From NCBI GenBank assembly GCA_902465105.1, contig CABQLM010000048.1, positions 1-15,483 of the forward strand: 15,483 nucleotides of DNA, given 5' to 3'. A model generated the notes under the pieces. The model was not told the DNA's origin and made no database searches. It saw only the letters and a list, made by a program, of their open reading frames with translations. A program made the position numbers and the translations under genes. This document shows positions 7,124 to 13,145 of the stretch, in pieces (position 1 is the first letter of the stretch; each line of letters starts with the position of its first letter). This DNA comes from an uncultured Collinsella sp. (GTDB lineage: Bacteria; Actinomycetota; Coriobacteriia; Coriobacteriales; Coriobacteriaceae).

Positions 7124-8581
7124 CTAGCGCACCCCCTTCAGCGGTTCCTCAACCAGCCAAGATCCGGCATCCTCCAACAGCACTTCGCTGGGGTCGCAGC
7201 CCAGCTCGCGCGCCAGGATCGCAACCACGCGGCTTTGGCAAAAGCCACTCTGGCACCGACCCATGCCGGCTCGGCAGCGGCGCTTGACGCCCTCGACCGA
7301 AACTGCGCCCGGGTGGCGTCGGATCGCGGCCACGATCTCGGCCTCGGGCACCGTCTCGCAGCGGCAGACGATCTGCCCCCACGCGGGGTCGGACTTAATG
7401 AGCTCTTCCTTGCGCGCAAGCGTAGCGCGGTCAAAGTCGTCCGGCGCGTGGCGAATCGGGTCCCAATCGGCGCGTTCGCGCAGAGGCACGCCGGCGTTGC
7501 GCAACACCTGCTCCATGCGTTCGGCAATGGCCGGTGCGCTCGCCACGCCGGGCGACTGAATGCCCGCTGCCTGGAACACCCCCGGCACCACGGCTGAATG
7601 CCCAATAAAGAAGTCGTTCGTGCCCTGAATGACCGGGCGCCCGCCGGCAAATGCGCGCACCACGCGACGCGTATCCAGATCGGGCACCAGCTTGTGCGCG
7701 CCGGTCAGGAGCGCGTTGACATCGGTCGCGTAGGTCTGTGTATCGCCCGGCTCGCGCACAGCGGCGGTCGCGGTAATCACGGTGTTGCCGTGTACGGTAC
7801 CCGTGACGATAACGCCCTTCGATATCGGCGTCGGCACCGGGTAGAGGGGCATCAGCGCGCGCGGTTCCTTGTCCAGTACCACGATGTTGCCCTGGCGCCA
7901 GACCATCTGAAACTCCTCGGCGCCGGCCATATGCGAGATGTCCGCGGCTCCGTTGCCTGCGGCGTTGATTAAATAGCGACAGCGCACGTCGCCGGCGGGC
8001 GTAAACAGAGTAAAGCGCGCGGCTCCGTCATCCGGGCCGGCAACTTCAATTGCCTTTACTGGTGCGGAGCGCATAAACGTCACACCGTTGGCGACCGCGT
8101 TCTCCAGCGCGGCGATGGCCACTTCAAACGGGTCGACGTAACCGGTCGAAGGGCACCATAGCGCGCACGAGGCCTGGGCACTCGCGCGCGGCTCCAGCTT
8201 GTGGATGCGCTCGGGACCGATAATCGACAGCTCGGGAACGTCGTTCGCCAGGCCATTCTGGCGCAGCTTCTCCAAGTGCGCGCGGTCTTCGTCGTTGAAG
8301 CCCAACACCATCGAACCGGTGCGGCGGAACAAAAATCCAAGCTCCTGGGCCCACGTGCTATATAGTTCGCAACCACGGGCGTTGACCTGCGCCTTTACCG
8401 TGCCCGGCGCCGGATCGTAGCCTGCGTGCACCAAGCCGCCGTTGGCCTTCGATGCGCCCAGCGCGATATCGTTGGCCGCCTCGACCACACAAATGGACAG
8501 GTCGAACCGCGCAAGCTGCCGCGCGATGGCGCACCCGGTAATGCCCGCGCCCACAATTGCGATATCAAACGTTTCTGCCAC
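7124..8581 (-). CDS. GlpA-like FAD-dependent dehydrogenase with C-terminal BFD [2Fe-2S] domain, first gene of the operon
   Basis: A 485-residue flavoprotein of the DAO/GlpD superfamily: the FAD motif GAGITG is at residues 11-16, followed by the substrate-domain features of glycerol-3-phosphate and 2-hydroxyacid dehydrogenases (SKANGGLVHAGYD, then GIQSPGVASAPAIAE near the end of the flavin domain). The C-terminal 80 residues form a bacterioferritin-ferredoxin (BFD)-like domain with C405 and C407 (CRCETV) and C443 and C448 (RCQSGFC), the expected [2Fe-2S] ligands, plus an extra C436 where I recall threonine in relatives. The start is GTG at 8581 with GGGAGG 4 bases upstream. Likely substrate is sn-glycerol-3-phosphate, oxidised to dihydroxyacetone phosphate; L-2-hydroxyglutarate or a similar hydroxyacid is the main alternative. 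No glycerol kinase or transporter is adjacent to settle this. Confidence 0.9.
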   Translation of the reverse strand: MAETFDIAIVGAGITGCAIARQLARFDLSICVVEAANDIALGASKANGGLVHAGYDPAPGTVKAQVNARGCELYSTWAQELGFLFRRTGSMVLGFNDEDRAHLEKLRQNGLANDVPELSIIGPERIHKLEPRASAQASCALWCPSTGYVDPFEVAIAALENAVANGVTFMRSAPVKAIEVAGPDDGAARFTLFTPAGDVRCRYLINAAGNGAADISHMAGAEEFQMVWRQGNIVVLDKEPRALMPLYPVPTPISKGVIVTGTVHGNTVITATAAVREPGDTQTYATDVNALLTGAHKLVPDLDTRRVVRAFAGGRPVIQGTNDFFIGHSAVVPGVFQAAGIQSPGVASAPAIAERMEQVLRNAGVPLRERADWDPIRHAPDDFDRATLARKEELIKSDPAWGQIVCRCETVPEAEIVAAIRRHPGAVSVEGVKRRCRAGMGRCQSGFCQSRVVAILARELGCDPSEVLLEDAGSWLVEEPLKGVR

Positions 8582-8598
8582 GGTGCCTCCCAGACTAG

Positions 8599-8613
8599 TT
8601 GACAGGCTGACAA
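8599..8613. promoter_or_regulatory. Possible operator palindrome upstream of the GlpA-like operon
   Basis: TTGACAGGCTGACAA is a 15-bp imperfect palindrome (TTGWCAG-N-CTGWCAA) that starts 18 bases ahead of the GTG start. Its position suits a repressor site or leader element. The regulator is unknown. Confidence 0.35.
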
Positions 8614-8751
8614 TAAAACCATCCTACGGTCTGAGCGCCCCCAGCGCGGCTGCAATGCGGCGAACAGCCCCGCAACACCCGCCAACGGCAGGCGAGGGGA
8701 AGTTCGGTAACGTCGACGTCTTTGTCTGCTGACCCCGGTGCCGGAGGTTTG

Positions 8752-9206
8752 TCCCGATCTGTAACAGTAAGAAGGTTTTTGAGGCCCAAGATGTTACAGA
8801 TTGAGATTGAAGCCAGGGGAGAGATTCTTCTGTCTCGATGTGTAACATCTGGGGACTGTTTTGGGGTCTAACCGTTACAGATTTAGATGAACCTATCAGT
8901 TGGTTTTGAATGTCTAAATCTGTAACGGTTAGATTTGATTTTGCTGAGTTGATGTTACAGATTGAGATATTTAACGGAGGGCCACCGTTCATCTTGATCC
9001 GTAACAGTAAGAACTGATTTTGGAGACAAGATGTTACAGATCGAGATTTAAGTCGCGGAGAGGCTGGTTTGTCTAGATCTGTAACATCTGAGACTGTTTT
9101 TGCCGAGTAGCTGTTACAGATCGAGATTGAAGTCGGGGAGGGCCCTCTGCGTCTCGATCTGTAACATCAAGACCCGGATTTCGTCTCCACCTGTTACAGA
9201 TTGAGA
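8752..9206. repeat. Twelve-copy alternating inverted-repeat array, 40-bp period
   Basis: A 15-bp motif (consensus TCTCGATCTGTAACA) occurs at 8752, 8833, 8913, 8992, 9072 and 9152 in forward orientation. It occurs at 8792, 8873, 8953, 9032, 9112 and 9192 as its reverse complement (TGTTACAGATYGAGA). Steps between consecutive starts are 39-41 bp and average exactly 40. All six forward-to-reverse gaps are 25 bases and most share a central T-run. The five reverse-to-forward gaps are 24-26 bases, and several share TTGAAGTCGGGGAG-like sequence. The array is therefore about 5.7 diverged tandem copies of an 80-bp unit, each able to form a hairpin. Function is unknown: possible roles are multivalent protein binding, structured RNA or a nucleoid-organising site. 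Confidence 0.9.
8867..8933. repeat. Perfect 21-bp inverted repeat within the array
   Basis: Arms 8867-8887 and 8913-8933 are exact reverse complements (core CCGTTACAGATTTAGA) with a 25-base loop. Both arms carry the same departures from the array consensus, so pairing was preserved when the sequence changed. Confidence 0.85.
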
Positions 9207-9265
9207 TGTTTGTGTCCGCACCAGCCCTGCTTGTAACCGTAGTCCCATATAAACAAACCCCGTGG

Positions 9266-9271
9266 TAAACT
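9266..9271 (+). promoter_or_regulatory. Possible -10 box of the zinc-ribbon membrane protein gene
   Basis: TAAACT lies 36 bases before the ATG at 9308. No good -35 is visible at the right distance. A ribosome-binding site GAAAGG (9293-9298) follows, 9 bases before the start. Confidence 0.35.
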
Positions 9272-9307
9272 AGACCGGATTGTAAATATTCCGAAAGGTA
9301 CACCTCA

Positions 9308-9739
9308 ATGTCCAAATACATCTCCGAGCTCATGTCGCCGCAGCTTATGGGCGCCATCTATGCCTTCGTCGGCTTCATCGTCGCCCTGTATGTGCTGTCG
9401 GTCGTCTATGTGTTCATCGACGCCCGCCGCCGCGGCGCCAGTGCCTACGTGGCATGGGGCATCATCGCCCTCATCCCGTTTGTGGGTCTCATCGCCTACC
9501 TGGTCCTTCGTCCGCACTCCTACGCGGCCGACCGCGAGGAGCAGGAGCTGGACATGGCCCTGCGCGAGCGCCAGCTTGCCCAGTACGGCACCTGCCCGCA
9601 GTGCGGCGCCCCCATCGAGAAGGACTTTGTTGTCTGCCCCGTGTGCGACACCCAGGTTCGCAACGTGTGCCCCAGCTGCCATCGTCCGCTCGACGCGCAC
9701 TGGAAGGTCTGCCCCTACTGCCGAACTCGCATTCAGTAA
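9308..9739 (+). CDS. Two-TM membrane protein with PLDc_N-like segment and two C-terminal zinc ribbons
   Basis: A 143-residue protein I do not recognise by name. Two hydrophobic helices (about residues 12-37 and 47-68) flank a basic loop (DARRRG). The second helix, WGIIALIPFVGLIAYLVLRP, resembles the PLDc_N membrane segment found at the N-terminus of cardiolipin synthases and in many small membrane proteins. A short charged helix follows, then two complete treble-clef-like zinc ribbons: C96/C99 with C110/C113, and C121/C124 with C135/C138. The positive-inside rule suggests that the inter-helix loop is cytoplasmic, but the side carrying the zinc ribbons is not certain. GAAAGG precedes the ATG by 9 bases. 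It stands alone between the repeat array and thrS. A membrane-anchored scaffold or sensor is a guess only. Confidence 0.9.
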   Translation: MSKYISELMSPQLMGAIYAFVGFIVALYVLSVVYVFIDARRRGASAYVAWGIIALIPFVGLIAYLVLRPHSYAADREEQELDMALRERQLAQYGTCPQCGAPIEKDFVVCPVCDTQVRNVCPSCHRPLDAHWKVCPYCRTRIQ

Positions 9740-9829
9740 CGCATCCATCGCCGGGTCGGCCGTAAGCCACGGCACCGCGCGCAAGCCGCAAGCGCCCCGC
9801 CCCCACACGATGAAGCATGCGTAGAAAAT

Positions 9830-9860
9830 CGCCCGCCGTGCCATTAAGGTGCGGCGGGCG
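9830..9860. terminator. GC-rich hairpin between the zinc-ribbon gene and thrS
   Basis: CGCCCGCCG (9830-9838) pairs perfectly with CGGCGGGCG (9852-9860), and four further pairs (two of them G-U) close toward an ATTAA loop. The downstream side has only a weak T-stretch (CTTGTAT). The upstream AAAA would be a U-run for - strand transcripts. It may end the zinc-ribbon transcript; the -35 of thrS begins right after it. Confidence 0.55.
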
Positions 9861-9861
9861 C

Positions 9862-9889
9862 TTGTATACCAAGGCAACCTGCCTATAAT
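9862..9889 (+). promoter_or_regulatory. thrS promoter
   Basis: A consensus -10 TATAAT (9884-9889) has a partial -35 TTGTAT (9862-9867) 16 bases upstream. The predicted transcript start near 9896 leaves a leader of about 65 bases. That is too short for a T-box and shows no other attenuator. Confidence 0.75.
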
Positions 9890-9959
9890 GATGCAAGTCA
9901 AAAACGCCGAGCGCATCGCACGCACTTGCATCAGGCATCCGAGAGGAGAAAACATACCC

Positions 9960-11723
9960 ATGAAGGCACTCTACAATGACGGTTCGGTGGCCGAGCTCCC
10001 GCAGGACGAGGTCACGCACGTCATCCGCCACTCCGCCGCGCACATCATGGCGCAGGCCATCAAGCGCCTGTACCCCGAGGCCGACTTTGCCTACGGCCCC
10101 GCGACCGACAACGGCTTCTACTACGACGTCGACCTGCCCGAGGGCGTCAAGATCAGCGAGGACGACTTCCCCGCGATCGAGGCCGAGATGAAGAAGATCG
10201 TCAAGGAGAACCTCAAGTTTTCCGTGTTCGAGAAGCCTCGCGCCGAGGCCATCGCCCTTATGGAGGAGCGCGGCGAGAAGTACAAGGTCGAGCACATCGG
10301 CGACCTGGACGACGACGCCCGCATCACCTTCTACCAGCAGGGCGACTACATCGACATGTGCGTCGGCCCCCACATCTGCTACACCAAGGCTCTGAAGGCC
10401 TTTAAGCTTACCGGCGTCTCGGGCGCCTACTGGAAGGGCGACAAGGACAACAAGATGCTCACCCGCATCAACGGCGTCGCCTTTGCCACCAAGGAAGAAC
10501 TCGACGAGCACATGCACATGCTGGAGGAGGCCAAGAAGCGCGACCACCGCAAGATCGGCCGCGAGATGGACCTCTTTATGATGCGCGACGAGGCCCCCGG
10601 CTTCCCGTTCTTCCTGCCCAACGGCATGATCCTTAAGAACACGCTGCTGGACTACTGGCGCGAGATCCACCACAAGGCCGGCTACGTGGAGATCTCCACG
10701 CCGCTCATCATGAACAAGCAGCTGTGGAAGACCTCGGGCCACTGGGACCACTACAAGGACAACATGTACTCCACCGTCATCGACGACGAAGAGTACTGCA
10801 TTAAGCCCATGAACTGCCCGGGCGGCGTGCTGGTGTACGCCTCCAAGCCGCACTCCTACCGCGAGCTGCCCATCCGCGCCGGCGAGATTGGCCTGGTGCA
10901 CCGCCACGAGCTGCGCGGCGCCCTGCACGGCCTTTTCCGCGTGCGCTGCTTTAACCAGGACGACGCCCACCTGTTTGTGCGCCCCGACCAGCTGACCGAC
11001 GAGATCGTGGGCGTGGTCAACCTTATCGACTCCGTGTACCAGAAGTTTGGTTTTAAGTACCACGTTGAGCTTTCCACCCGCCCCGAGGACTCCATGGGTT
11101 CCGACGAGGACTGGGCACGCGCCGAGGAGGGCCTGCGCACCGCTCTGGAGAAGCTGGGCATGGACTACGAGGTCAACGAGGGCGACGGCGCCTTCTACGG
11201 CCCCAAGATCGACTTCCATCTGGAGGACTCGCTCGGCCGTACCTGGCAGTGCGGTACCGTCCAGCTTGACTTCCAGATGCCGCTCAACTTTGATCTGGAG
11301 TACGTGGACGCCGACGGCACCAAGAAGCGCCCCATCATGCTGCACCGCGTATGCTTTGGCTCCATCGAGCGCTTCATCGGTATTCTGATTGAGCACTTTG
11401 CGGGCAAGTTCCCCACCTGGCTGGCTCCCGTGCAGGTCAAGGCCCTTCCGGTCTCTGAGAAGAGCCGCGACTACGCTCACGAGGTATGCGCCAAGCTGGA
11501 GGAGGCCGGCATTCGCGTGGTCTGCGACGACCGCGACGAGAAGATCGGCTACAAGATCCGCGAGGCCCGCAGCATCGACCGCGTGCCCTACATGCTCATC
11601 TTGGGCGAGAAGGAGGTCGAGGCCGGCAACATTTCCGTCCGCGATCGCTCCAACGAGACCGTTCCGATGAGCGTTGACGAGTTTGTTGACAAGGTGACCG
11701 AGGAGATCAAGACCCGCGCCTAA
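9960..11723 (+). CDS. thrS: Threonyl-tRNA synthetase lacking the N-terminal TGS domain
   Basis: A class II synthetase of 587 residues that charges tRNA-Thr and clears misacylated Ser-tRNA-Thr. The editing domain starts almost at once, with HSAAH (residues 24-28) and later the CVGPH motif, which together give the four His/Cys editing-site residues. The catalytic core follows: NCPGG with the zinc-binding cysteine, motif 2 (HRHELRGALHGLFRVRCF), the HRVCFGSIERF stretch with a zinc histidine and motif 3, then the anticodon-binding domain. Classical ThrRS is about 640 residues and begins with a TGS domain of about 60 residues, which is absent here. The start at 9960 is supported by AGAGGAG 11 bases upstream and by the TATAAT promoter at 9884, which rules out a start far enough upstream to encode a TGS domain. 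Single-gene transcript ended by tandem terminators. Confidence 0.96.
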   Translation: MKALYNDGSVAELPQDEVTHVIRHSAAHIMAQAIKRLYPEADFAYGPATDNGFYYDVDLPEGVKISEDDFPAIEAEMKKIVKENLKFSVFEKPRAEAIALMEERGEKYKVEHIGDLDDDARITFYQQGDYIDMCVGPHICYTKALKAFKLTGVSGAYWKGDKDNKMLTRINGVAFATKEELDEHMHMLEEAKKRDHRKIGREMDLFMMRDEAPGFPFFLPNGMILKNTLLDYWREIHHKAGYVEISTPLIMNKQLWKTSGHWDHYKDNMYSTVIDDEEYCIKPMNCPGGVLVYASKPHSYRELPIRAGEIGLVHRHELRGALHGLFRVRCFNQDDAHLFVRPDQLTDEIVGVVNLIDSVYQKFGFKYHVELSTRPEDSMGSDEDWARAEEGLRTALEKLGMDYEVNEGDGAFYGPKIDFHLEDSLGRTWQCGTVQLDFQMPLNFDLEYVDADGTKKRPIMLHRVCFGSIERFIGILIEHFAGKFPTWLAPVQVKALPVSEKSRDYAHEVCAKLEEAGIRVVCDDRDEKIGYKIREARSIDRVPYMLILGEKEVEAGNISVRDRSNETVPMSVDEFVDKVTEEIKTRA

Positions 11724-11742
11724 CGTAACCTACACAACAGTT

Positions 11743-11778
11743 AAAGGCGACTGCCCACAAAGGGCGGTCGCCTTTTTT
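11743..11778 (+). terminator. thrS intrinsic terminator
   Basis: AAAGGCGACTGCCC and GGGCGGTCGCCTTT form a 14-bp stem with one G-U pair and a 5-base loop, followed by a run of six Ts. It begins 20 bases after the thrS stop. A strong, textbook terminator. Confidence 0.92.
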
Positions 11779-11788
11779 AATGCCCAAA

Positions 11789-11823
11789 CGAGATAAAGCC
11801 GCTGGATGAGCGGCTTTTTCTCG
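11789..11823. terminator. Second terminator hairpin after thrS
   Basis: CGAGATAAAGCCGCT (11789-11803) pairs with AGCGGCTTTTTCTCG (11809-11823) at 14 of 15 positions around a 5-base loop, and the right arm contains five Ts. It sits 10 bases beyond the first terminator and would reinforce insulation of the scr locus from thrS transcription. Confidence 0.75.
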
Positions 11824-11916
11824 TTGCACAAAAAGGTACGCGTCGATTCTCTTTTGTGGCACCTCACCACGGCAGCTGCCCGCTCGCTGACCTTTGCTCG
11901 ACCTGGGTGGGCTGAT

Positions 11917-11947
11917 TTGGTTCGCATACCGCCTCCGCGGGTATCAT
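11917..11947 (+). promoter_or_regulatory. Possible scrR promoter
   Basis: TTGGTT (11917-11922) and TATCAT (11942-11947) are spaced by 19 bases, slightly long. The predicted transcript start near 11954 falls inside the operator-like palindrome, as expected for autorepression. Confidence 0.45.
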
Positions 11948-11949
11948 GG

Positions 11950-11963
11950 TGAAAGCGATTTCA
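11950..11963. promoter_or_regulatory. LacI-family operator at the scrR promoter
   Basis: TGAAAGCGATTTCA is a symmetric LacI/GalR-type site (TGAAA-GCGA-TTTCA). It matches the two sites before scrA at 12 of 14 positions. It overlaps the expected scrR transcription start, suggesting that the regulator represses itself. Confidence 0.75.
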
Positions 11964-11981
11964 ATGACAGGGGTGGCGCGC

Positions 11982-12962
11982 GTGGTAAAGATGAAGGATG
12001 TCGCCGAGTTGGCGGGCGTTTCGAGTGCCGCCGTCTCGCGTTACCTCAACGGTGGGTACATATCGGCGGACAAGGCCGAGCGCATTAAGCAGGCGATTGA
12101 GCTGACCGGATACGTGCGGTCCAGCCAGGCTCGCGCGCTGCGCACCGGCTCCACCAAGCTCATCGGCGTCATCGTGCCCAAGATCAATTCGGAATCCGTG
12201 AGCCGCATTACCGCCGGTATTGGCCAGGAGCTTGGTCGCCGCGGGTACCAGATGTTGCTTGCCAATACCGACAACGTCCCCGATCGCGAGCTCGAATACC
12301 TCGACCTGTTCCAGAACCACCCGGTTGATGGCATCGTGCTGGTGGCGACCATGATCACCGACGAGCACCGTCGCGCGATTGGGTCTTGTCGCGTACCCCT
12401 TGTGGTCATTGGTCAAAACGTCGAGGGCACGGCCTGTGTCTATCACGACGATTACGAGGCCGCTTTCGAGCTGGGTCAGGCACTCGCGAAACGTGTTGAG
12501 GGCAAAATCGCCTACATTGGTGTTACCGAAGAGGACCGTGCGGCCGGTTACGACCGTCGTCGGGGCTTTGAGGCAGGCCTGCGCGCCGCGGGTAGCTCGC
12601 TCGATGCCGCCTTGATTCGCCAGGGGTCCTTTACGCTCGACTCGGGCTATCGCGCTGCGCGCGAGCTGCTTGCCGATGCCCCCGATGTTTCGTTTATCGC
12701 GTGCGCGACCGACACTATGGCGGCCGGCGCCCTGCGCGCTCTTGACGAGGCGCGTGGTATGGGCGAGGGCGTGCGTCGCGTGAGCGGTTTTGGCGACAAC
12801 GCATTTTTGCGCGCGCTGACGGGCGGCATTCCCACCGTGCATTACGGCTACCTGACCAGCGGTGTCGAGGCGACCAATATGTTGCTCAACACGCTCGATG
12901 GCGTGGAGGGGGAGAGCGGTCTAAAGACCCTCAAGCTCGGCCATCAGCTGATGAATGTCTAG
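11982..12962 (+). CDS. scrR: LacI-family transcriptional regulator of sucrose use
   Basis: A 326-residue repressor. The N-terminal helix-turn-helix MKDVAELAGVSSAAVSRYLN is followed by the hinge region and a periplasmic-binding-protein-like effector domain beginning at LIGVIVP. Serine in SSAAVSRYLNGGYIS is typical of sucrose and fructan ScrR/SacR-type members. Several in-frame starts exist (11946, 11964, 11973, 11982, 11991). I chose GTG 11982 because AGGGG lies 8 bases upstream and the earliest start would overlap the operator palindrome; ATG 11991 is the main alternative. The gene precedes scrA on the same strand, and matching operator sites lie before both genes. It presumably represses the scr genes until sucrose, sucrose-6-phosphate or fructose releases it; the true effector is unknown. 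Confidence 0.9.
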   Translation: MVKMKDVAELAGVSSAAVSRYLNGGYISADKAERIKQAIELTGYVRSSQARALRTGSTKLIGVIVPKINSESVSRITAGIGQELGRRGYQMLLANTDNVPDRELEYLDLFQNHPVDGIVLVATMITDEHRRAIGSCRVPLVVIGQNVEGTACVYHDDYEAAFELGQALAKRVEGKIAYIGVTEEDRAAGYDRRRGFEAGLRAAGSSLDAALIRQGSFTLDSGYRAARELLADAPDVSFIACATDTMAAGALRALDEARGMGEGVRRVSGFGDNAFLRALTGGIPTVHYGYLTSGVEATNMLLNTLDGVEGESGLKTLKLGHQLMNV

Positions 12963-13049
12963 GCTTTGTTCATGTCTTCCGGCCTCTGATCCCCTGTTTT
13001 TGCCTCAAAACTACCTTTCACCGTCGAAAACCGACCGTGTACCGCTATA

Positions 13050-13063
13050 TGAAAACGATTACA
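13050..13063. promoter_or_regulatory. LacI-family operator 1 upstream of scrA
   Basis: TGAAAACGATTACA fits both LacI/ScrR sites and the broader cre-like consensus. It is contained in a 20-base segment (13045-13064) that is repeated at 13065-13090 with a 6-base insertion. Confidence 0.75.
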
Positions 13064-13075
13064 GCTATATGAAAC

Positions 13076-13089
13076 TGAAAACGATTACA
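13076..13089. promoter_or_regulatory. LacI-family operator 2 upstream of scrA
   Basis: An identical TGAAAACGATTACA lies 26 bp from the first. Two TATATG boxes (13046 and 13066) next to the sites could serve as a -10, but no clear -35 accompanies either, so I do not place the promoter exactly. Confidence 0.75.
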
Positions 13090-13145
13090 GTGTAAGTGTC
13101 AAAGATGGCCGGGTGCAAATGTGCCCGTTGAAGGAAAGGGAAGTC

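Larger units (their letters stand above)
8582..9307. other. 726-base gene-free region between divergent transcription units
   Basis: It holds the upstream region of the GlpA-like operon (8582-8750, with a palindrome at 8599-8613), a twelve-copy alternating repeat array (8752-9206), and the promoter region of the zinc-ribbon gene (9208-9307). Short open frames crossing the array on the - strand only translate the repeats and shift phase between units, so I do not call them genes. Confidence 0.85.

Noticed and set aside
8752..9206. CRISPR array, because of regular 40-bp spacing of short repeats with 25-base gaps
   Set aside because: Repeat orientation alternates every copy, the gaps are related to one another rather than unique, the 15-bp repeats are too short and variable, and no cas genes are nearby.
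8624..9357. Two - strand open frames (8624-8992 and 9073-9357) as small proteins
   Set aside because: They translate the repeat units; the 80-bp period is not a multiple of three, so the reading phase changes between units. Neither has a credible ribosome-binding site or recognisable domain.
9890..9959. T-box or other tRNA-sensing leader for thrS
   Set aside because: The predicted leader is only about 65 bases and has no T-box core or terminator/antiterminator pair.
9489..11480. A 663-codon - strand open frame opposite thrS
   Set aside because: It is the shadow of a highly biased GC-rich gene; its product is a low-complexity Val/Leu/Ala/Gly/His string and the + strand encodes an intact ThrRS.
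13050..13089. Calling the scrA sites CcpA cre boxes outright
   Set aside because: They fit cre loosely, but a local LacI-family gene with a near-identical site at its own promoter is a simpler explanation.
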